Shown here piece after piece: positions 60,023-64,000 of a stretch of 64,000 bases of DNA. This DNA comes from Pseudomonas sp. NFACC02. Lineage in GTDB: Bacteria > Pseudomonadota > Gammaproteobacteria > Pseudomonadales > Pseudomonadaceae. Under the pieces are notes generated by a model. The model did not search any database, had not been told where the DNA came from, and saw only the letters and a list, made by a program, of their open reading frames with translations. The stretch is from assembly GCF_900110765.1 (NCBI RefSeq), contig NZ_FOEO01000004.1:186001-250000 (forward strand). The letters run 5' to 3'. Numbering within the stretch: position 1 is the stretch's first letter; every line of letters begins with the position of its first letter. The position numbers were made by a program, and so were the translations under genes.

Positions 60023-62083
60023 ATGAGCGGACGCAAAGGTTCTGATAAAAAATCGCCTTGGCATGAGGGGGAGCTGCAGTTGCAGCGGTCGGTTGGTGCC
60101 GTCGAGCTCATGGTCGGCCCCGGCGAGCGTCAGATGGCGCGGGACTGGATGCCTGATCAACACCGCGAGTTTTATGCCCAACTGCCCTTCGTAGTCCTCG
60201 GTACGGTGGACGAAAATGGCCAGCCTTGGGCGACGTTGCGCACCGGCCAACCTGGCTTCATGCATTCGCCCGAGCCCAACGTACTGATGCTTTCGCTGCC
60301 AGTACAAGCAGCCGACCCCGCTCAGGAGGGCATGAGGCCTGGCGATGCCGTCGGGTTATTGGGCATCGAGTTGCACACCCGCCGTCGTAACCGAATGAAC
60401 GGCATGATTCGCCATGCCGATGGCAACGGGTTCCAGATCGCCGTTTCCCAAGCGTATGGAAACTGCCCGCGCTACATCAAACTGCGGCAGTACCATTTCG
60501 TGGATGAACCCGCCGGGCCGGTCGCTGAGTTTGATGCGCTGAACGATCGTGCCCGCGACTTGATCAGCCGTGCCGATTCATTTTTCGTCGCCTCGTACAC
60601 CGTGCGAGACAATGTCCGTGAAGTCGATGCCTCACACCGCGGCGGCAAGCCTGGGTTTGTCCGGCAGGATGAAGACGGCACGCTGTTGGTACCGGATTTC
60701 AACGGCAATCTGTTTTTCAACACGCTGGGCAATCTATTGCTCAATCCGCCAGCCGGTCTGGTGTTCGCAGATTTCGAGACGGGGGATATGCTGCAGATGA
60801 CGGGCACTACCGAGGTGCTCCTGGACGCCCCGGAAATCGCTGCCTTTCAGGGGGCAGAGCGCCTATGGCGATTCACTCCGCAGCGCATCGTTTACCGAGA
60901 GCGTGCACTGCCGCTTCGCTGGACCGCCGCTGAAGACGGGGACTCCTCCAGCTCACTGATGACGGGCAGTTGGGAGCAGACCGCGCAACGGCTTCAGGCG
61001 CAGGCATGGCGCGACTCCTGGCGTCCGCTTCGGGTGGTGCACATCGAAGACGAAAGCGCTGAGATCCGATCCTTTCGCCTTCAACCTATCGACGGGGCAG
61101 GCGTCCCGCCTTTCCAGGCAGGGCAGCACTTACCCATTCGAATCAGTCGCGAAGACGGCCTCGACTCACAGCTGATCCGCACCTACAGCCTTTCCAGTGC
61201 CCCGTCGGATGATTTCCTGCGCATCAGCGTCAAGCGCCACGGCGCGGTGTCCTCGCATCTACACAACCATATTCAGCTGGGTGATACCCTCGAAACCCGT
61301 GGTCCAAGGGGCATCTTTACCTTGGAGCCGTTGGTGAGACGCCCACTGGTCCTGATCGGCGCTGGCGTCGGAATCACCCCTATGCTGTCGATGCTCAGGG
61401 AAGTGATTTATCAAGGTGAGCGCATCGGTAGAATGAGGCCGACATGGCTGTTGCAGGGGGCACGAACTGTCGCTGATCTGGCCTTCAGTCGTGAACTGGC
61501 AACCCTGATCGAGCGCGGGAGCGGGAAGGTAAAACTCCAGCGCTTCGTCAGTCAGCCTGAAGCAGGAACCGAGCCTGGCGCGGACTTCGATCATGCGGGA
61601 AGAATCACCGTTGAGACACTGAAAAGCCTGTTGCCGCTGGATGACTATGACTACTACTTGTGCGGCCCCGGCAGTTTAACCCAAGGGCTATATGACGGGC
61701 TGCGAGCACTGCGCATTCCCGATGATCGTATTCACGCAGAAGCATTCGGTGTGTCGACGTTGACCCGAGACATTGCCAGACCGCTTTCGCCTGATCCGCA
61801 ACCAGGCGCCACGGGCGAGCCCGTCAAGGTGCTGTTCGCGAAGTCCGCCAAGGAAGCTCGCTGGGAACCGCAGATCGGCAGTCTGTTAGAGCTAGCCGAA
61901 TCCCGGGGGCTGACCCCGGACTTCAACTGCCGGTCGGGCACCTGCGGCACCTGCAAAACCCGTATTTCAGCGGGGACCGTGCGCTACCTGACTACGCCGC
62001 TTGACCCTTTACCTGATGATGAGGTGCTGCTGTGCTGTTCAGTACCCGCGCCTGGGAGCCCGCCCCTTGTGCTTGAACTCTGA
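60023..62083 (+). CDS. Fused PNPOx-like / ferredoxin reductase / [2Fe-2S] oxidoreductase
   Basis: A 686-residue protein in three parts. Residues 1-300 resemble the pyridoxamine-phosphate-oxidase split barrel (FYAQLPFVVLGTVDENGQPWAT, NLFFNTLGNLL). About 330-580 is a ferredoxin-NADP-reductase module with FAD motif IRTYSLSS and NAD motif GAGVGITPMLSML. The C-terminus is a plant-type ferredoxin, CRSGTCGTCKTRI, with the fourth cysteine in VLLCCSVP. It should move electrons from NAD(P)H through flavin and iron-sulfur to an unknown acceptor. AAGGAG lies before ATG 60023. Confidence 0.85.
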   Translation: MSGRKGSDKKSPWHEGELQLQRSVGAVELMVGPGERQMARDWMPDQHREFYAQLPFVVLGTVDENGQPWATLRTGQPGFMHSPEPNVLMLSLPVQAADPAQEGMRPGDAVGLLGIELHTRRRNRMNGMIRHADGNGFQIAVSQAYGNCPRYIKLRQYHFVDEPAGPVAEFDALNDRARDLISRADSFFVASYTVRDNVREVDASHRGGKPGFVRQDEDGTLLVPDFNGNLFFNTLGNLLLNPPAGLVFADFETGDMLQMTGTTEVLLDAPEIAAFQGAERLWRFTPQRIVYRERALPLRWTAAEDGDSSSSLMTGSWEQTAQRLQAQAWRDSWRPLRVVHIEDESAEIRSFRLQPIDGAGVPPFQAGQHLPIRISREDGLDSQLIRTYSLSSAPSDDFLRISVKRHGAVSSHLHNHIQLGDTLETRGPRGIFTLEPLVRRPLVLIGAGVGITPMLSMLREVIYQGERIGRMRPTWLLQGARTVADLAFSRELATLIERGSGKVKLQRFVSQPEAGTEPGADFDHAGRITVETLKSLLPLDDYDYYLCGPGSLTQGLYDGLRALRIPDDRIHAEAFGVSTLTRDIARPLSPDPQPGATGEPVKVLFAKSAKEARWEPQIGSLLELAESRGLTPDFNCRSGTCGTCKTRISAGTVRYLTTPLDPLPDDEVLLCCSVPAPGSPPLVLEL

Positions 62084-62336
62084 TGTCCTGCCCTTCGGTC
62101 TGGCATCCGGTTTGAAATGACACCCGTAAAAGAGCCACCGGATGTCATTGAGAACGAGCCTCTTCAGCTCACTGATTACGGGAATGATGTGCGCCAGGTG
62201 CGCCAGACGGATAGCACGCAACCCCCCGGTTGCAAAAATGGTTCTGCAGGCCGCTTTTTTTATGCGAAGGCAGCGCGGCAGCTGCCCTCCTCCAAACGAT
62301 ATCCTTATCGGCGATTCAACTTCTCCCTCGCCTACC

Positions 62337-62813
62337 TTAGAGGCCCAGTTCCGAAAGGCTGGGATGCTCATCCGGACGGCGACCCAGTGGCCAGTGGAAC
62401 AGACGCTCTGACTCCTTTATAGGCAGATCGTTGATGCACGCAAAACGATGGGCCATCAAGCCGTTCTCGGCGAATTCCCAGTTTTCGTTGCCGTATGAGC
62501 GAAACCAGTTTCCGGAGTCGTCGTGCCATTCATAGGCGTACCGTACCGCGATACGGTTGTCTGTGAATGCCCATAGTTCCTTGATCAGACGGTAGTCGAG
62601 TTCCTTTTTCCACTTGCGGGTCAAAAATGCTTCGGCTTCAGCGCGATTGCTCGCGAACTCTGCTCGGTTACGCCATTTGGTGTCGAGCGTGTAGGCCAAT
62701 GCTACCTTCGCGGCATCGCGGGTGTTCCATCCATCTTCGGCAAGGCGCACTTTCAACAAGGCGGTTTCGCGCGTGAACGGTGGGAGAGGAAGGCGTTTTT
62801 CTTCGTTGGACAT
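62337..62813 (-). CDS. DUF1348 (NTF2-like) protein
   Basis: A 158-residue NTF2-fold protein of the DUF1348 family. Typical segments are [43 protein letters not shown] and [15 protein letters not shown]. Function is not known, though the family is often found near redox or stress genes. ATG 62813 has AGGTGAC upstream; the longer frame to 62900 is ignored. It is followed upstream by a glutathione S-transferase on the same strand. Confidence 0.85.
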   Translation of the reverse strand: MSNEEKRLPLPPFTRETALLKVRLAEDGWNTRDAAKVALAYTLDTKWRNRAEFASNRAEAEAFLTRKWKKELDYRLIKELWAFTDNRIAVRYAYEWHDDSGNWFRSYGNENWEFAENGLMAHRFACINDLPIKESERLFHWPLGRRPDEHPSLSELGL

Positions 62814-62972
62814 GTCAGTCACCTTGACAGGAAGTAATAAACGAAGGCGCATCACCAATCGTTGCGCCTGAACTGTCTCCACCCGCATCTGACACCGCAA
62901 CGCAGTGCCGAATACGAATCCCCGGAGAGGCAGCCGATACAGTGTCGGGGGAAAGTGATCGACCCTGACGCT

Positions 62973-63599
62973 TCAGGCCTGTTGCAGACCGACCGCTGTG
63001 CGACGCATTGGAACGAAACCGCGTAGCCCTTCGATGCGAGCGAGCCAGGAACGGACCGAAGGGTAGTCTTCAAGGGAGACGTTGCCCTCTGGCGCATGAG
63101 AAATATAGGTATAACCCGCGACATCGGCGACAGTGGGCGCGTTGCCGACCAGGAATTCGCGTTGGGCGAGTTCCTTCTCAAGCACCTCGAGCAGCGCGTG
63201 AGACTTGGCAATCGCATCCTTCGCATCGAAACTGGCACCAAACACAGTGATCAGCCGCGCTCTGGCAGGACCGTTGCTAATCTGTCCCGCGGCGACGGAT
63301 AACCAGTGAACCACTTGTGCCAGTTGAACGGCGTCGGTCGGAAGCCAATGGCTCTCACCGTACTGACGCGCCAGGTAGACGAGAATGGCGTTGGAGTCTG
63401 CAAGTATGGCGCCGTTGTCATCAATGACAGGCACTTGACCGAAGGGGTTGAGCGCAAGGAACTCGGGGGCCTTGTGGGCACCGTTGGCGAGATCGACGTC
63501 AATGATTTCTACCGGGCGGCCCAAGAGTGAAAGCATTAACTCCACTCGGTGTGCATGTCCCGACAACGCGTGGCGATACAGCTTGATGGGGTTCGACAT
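62973..63599 (-). CDS. Glutathione S-transferase family protein
   Basis: A 208-residue two-domain GST. The N-terminal thioredoxin fold has the sequence [20 protein letters not shown], giving the cis-proline and the glutathione-binding segment. The C-terminal helical domain contains [16 protein letters not shown] with the conserved N-capping aspartate. The likely role is detoxification of an electrophile. AAGGAG lies six bases before ATG 63599. It is probably under the LysR gene that lies upstream on the same strand. Confidence 0.9.
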   Translation of the reverse strand: MSNPIKLYRHALSGHAHRVELMLSLLGRPVEIIDVDLANGAHKAPEFLALNPFGQVPVIDDNGAILADSNAILVYLARQYGESHWLPTDAVQLAQVVHWLSVAAGQISNGPARARLITVFGASFDAKDAIAKSHALLEVLEKELAQREFLVGNAPTVADVAGYTYISHAPEGNVSLEDYPSVRSWLARIEGLRGFVPMRRTAVGLQQA

Positions 63600-63802
63600 G
63601 ACAGCTCCTTTATTCTAAGGCAAAGCAAGGATTGTGCAATGCGAGACCATCTTCCTTGGTTAGCGGTAGACGAGGAACATTCAAAACCCGGAATCAACTA
63701 TTCCTCTTTGTGAAACAGTCGAACGTTAGTTGACGGGGGCTAAGGTAGAAGCTATTGAAGCGCTCGCTTTCATTGGCGCAGCGTCCTCGAATGAGCAGAC
63801 GC

Positions 63803-64000
63803 TTAGTTTGCAACGAGTTGTAACGCCGGATGAGCCCTCAGGGCGGATACCGTGTAATCAACGAAGCTTCGAACCCGTAACGAAGCCCTACGACCTTCGC
63901 GGTAAACGAGATGTATGGGGGCGGCCGGTAATTCGAAACTTCCAAGGGTGCGCTGCAGTTTTCCTGTGTCAAGGTAGCTGTGCAGCGCGAAACTTGGACC
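63803..64000 (-). CDS. LysR-family regulator, C-terminal fragment
   Basis: The last 65 codons of a gene whose start lies beyond 64000. The peptide has the standard LysR ending LPAAPIHLVYREGRRASLRV then RSFVDYTVSALRAHP. The stop is at 63805-63803. It lies 204 bp upstream of the GST on the same strand. Confidence 0.8.
   Translation of the reverse strand, partial: GPSFALHSYLDTGKLQRTLGSFELPAAPIHLVYREGRRASLRVRSFVDYTVSALRAHPALQLVAN

Overview
The window is chromosomal DNA from a gammaproteobacterium, almost certainly a Pseudomonas of the fluorescens/putida/syringae type. The clues are high GC, an OprI-family lipoprotein, tandem-domain universal stress proteins, FNR-type TTGAT-N4-ATCAA boxes, a QseB/PmrA-type two-component system and HcnABC-like oxidoreductase genes. 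Both ends cut through genes: a trans-sulfuration PLP enzyme on the left and a LysR regulator on the right.

Layout. (a) 1-3547: reverse trans-sulfuration pair (cystathionine beta-synthase and a gamma-lyase-type enzyme), then a divergent AraC regulator and SDR. (b) 3578-18721: a low-oxygen stress and fermentation block. It has a BON protein, two zinc alcohol dehydrogenases, a two-part YeeE/YedE transporter, an OprI-like lipoprotein, a P1B-type metal ATPase fused to a hemerythrin-like domain, a K+-channel-like protein, two universal stress proteins, a four-cysteine FNR-type regulator, a GNAT protein, acetate kinase and phosphoketolase. Several FNR/Anr-like boxes lie between these genes, so the block looks like one regulon. 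Phosphoketolase makes acetyl-phosphate, acetate kinase makes ATP and acetate, and the alcohol dehydrogenases can re-oxidise NADH. (c) 19240-27246: signalling genes (chemoreceptor, REC-GGDEF-EAL protein, large CHASE-PAS hybrid kinase). (d) 27274-34328: a seven-gene minus-strand operon with a divergent cytochrome b561. It joins a QseBC-like two-component system to a TPR protein, an SDR, a heme-oxygenase-like diiron protein, an AMP-dependent ligase and a thermostable-hemolysin-family protein. I think this is the best candidate for an undescribed small-molecule system. (e) 34473-44589: a LysR regulator divergent from a polyamine/opine-type ABC transporter, an HcnABC-like three-subunit flavin dehydrogenase, a second FAD oxidase, RidA and an AhpD/CMD-like protein, reading as catabolism of a secondary amine or opine-like compound. 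(f) 44590-60022: a decaying accessory island. It carries a frameshifted lipoprotein gene, a lipoprotein hydrolase, a RES-domain gene broken by one stop codon, an XRE regulator, a nuclease-helicase pair that looks like an AbpAB-type anti-phage system, recombinase remnants, 2.5 kb of mostly non-coding AT-richer DNA with iteron-like repeats, an intact tyrosine recombinase and a DUF2235 (Tle1-like) hydrolase. (g) 60023-64000: a fused flavin/iron-sulfur oxidoreductase, a DUF1348 protein, a glutathione S-transferase and the LysR fragment.

All calls are by eye from sequence and translation. No database search was run, so family names rest on motifs, length and gene context.
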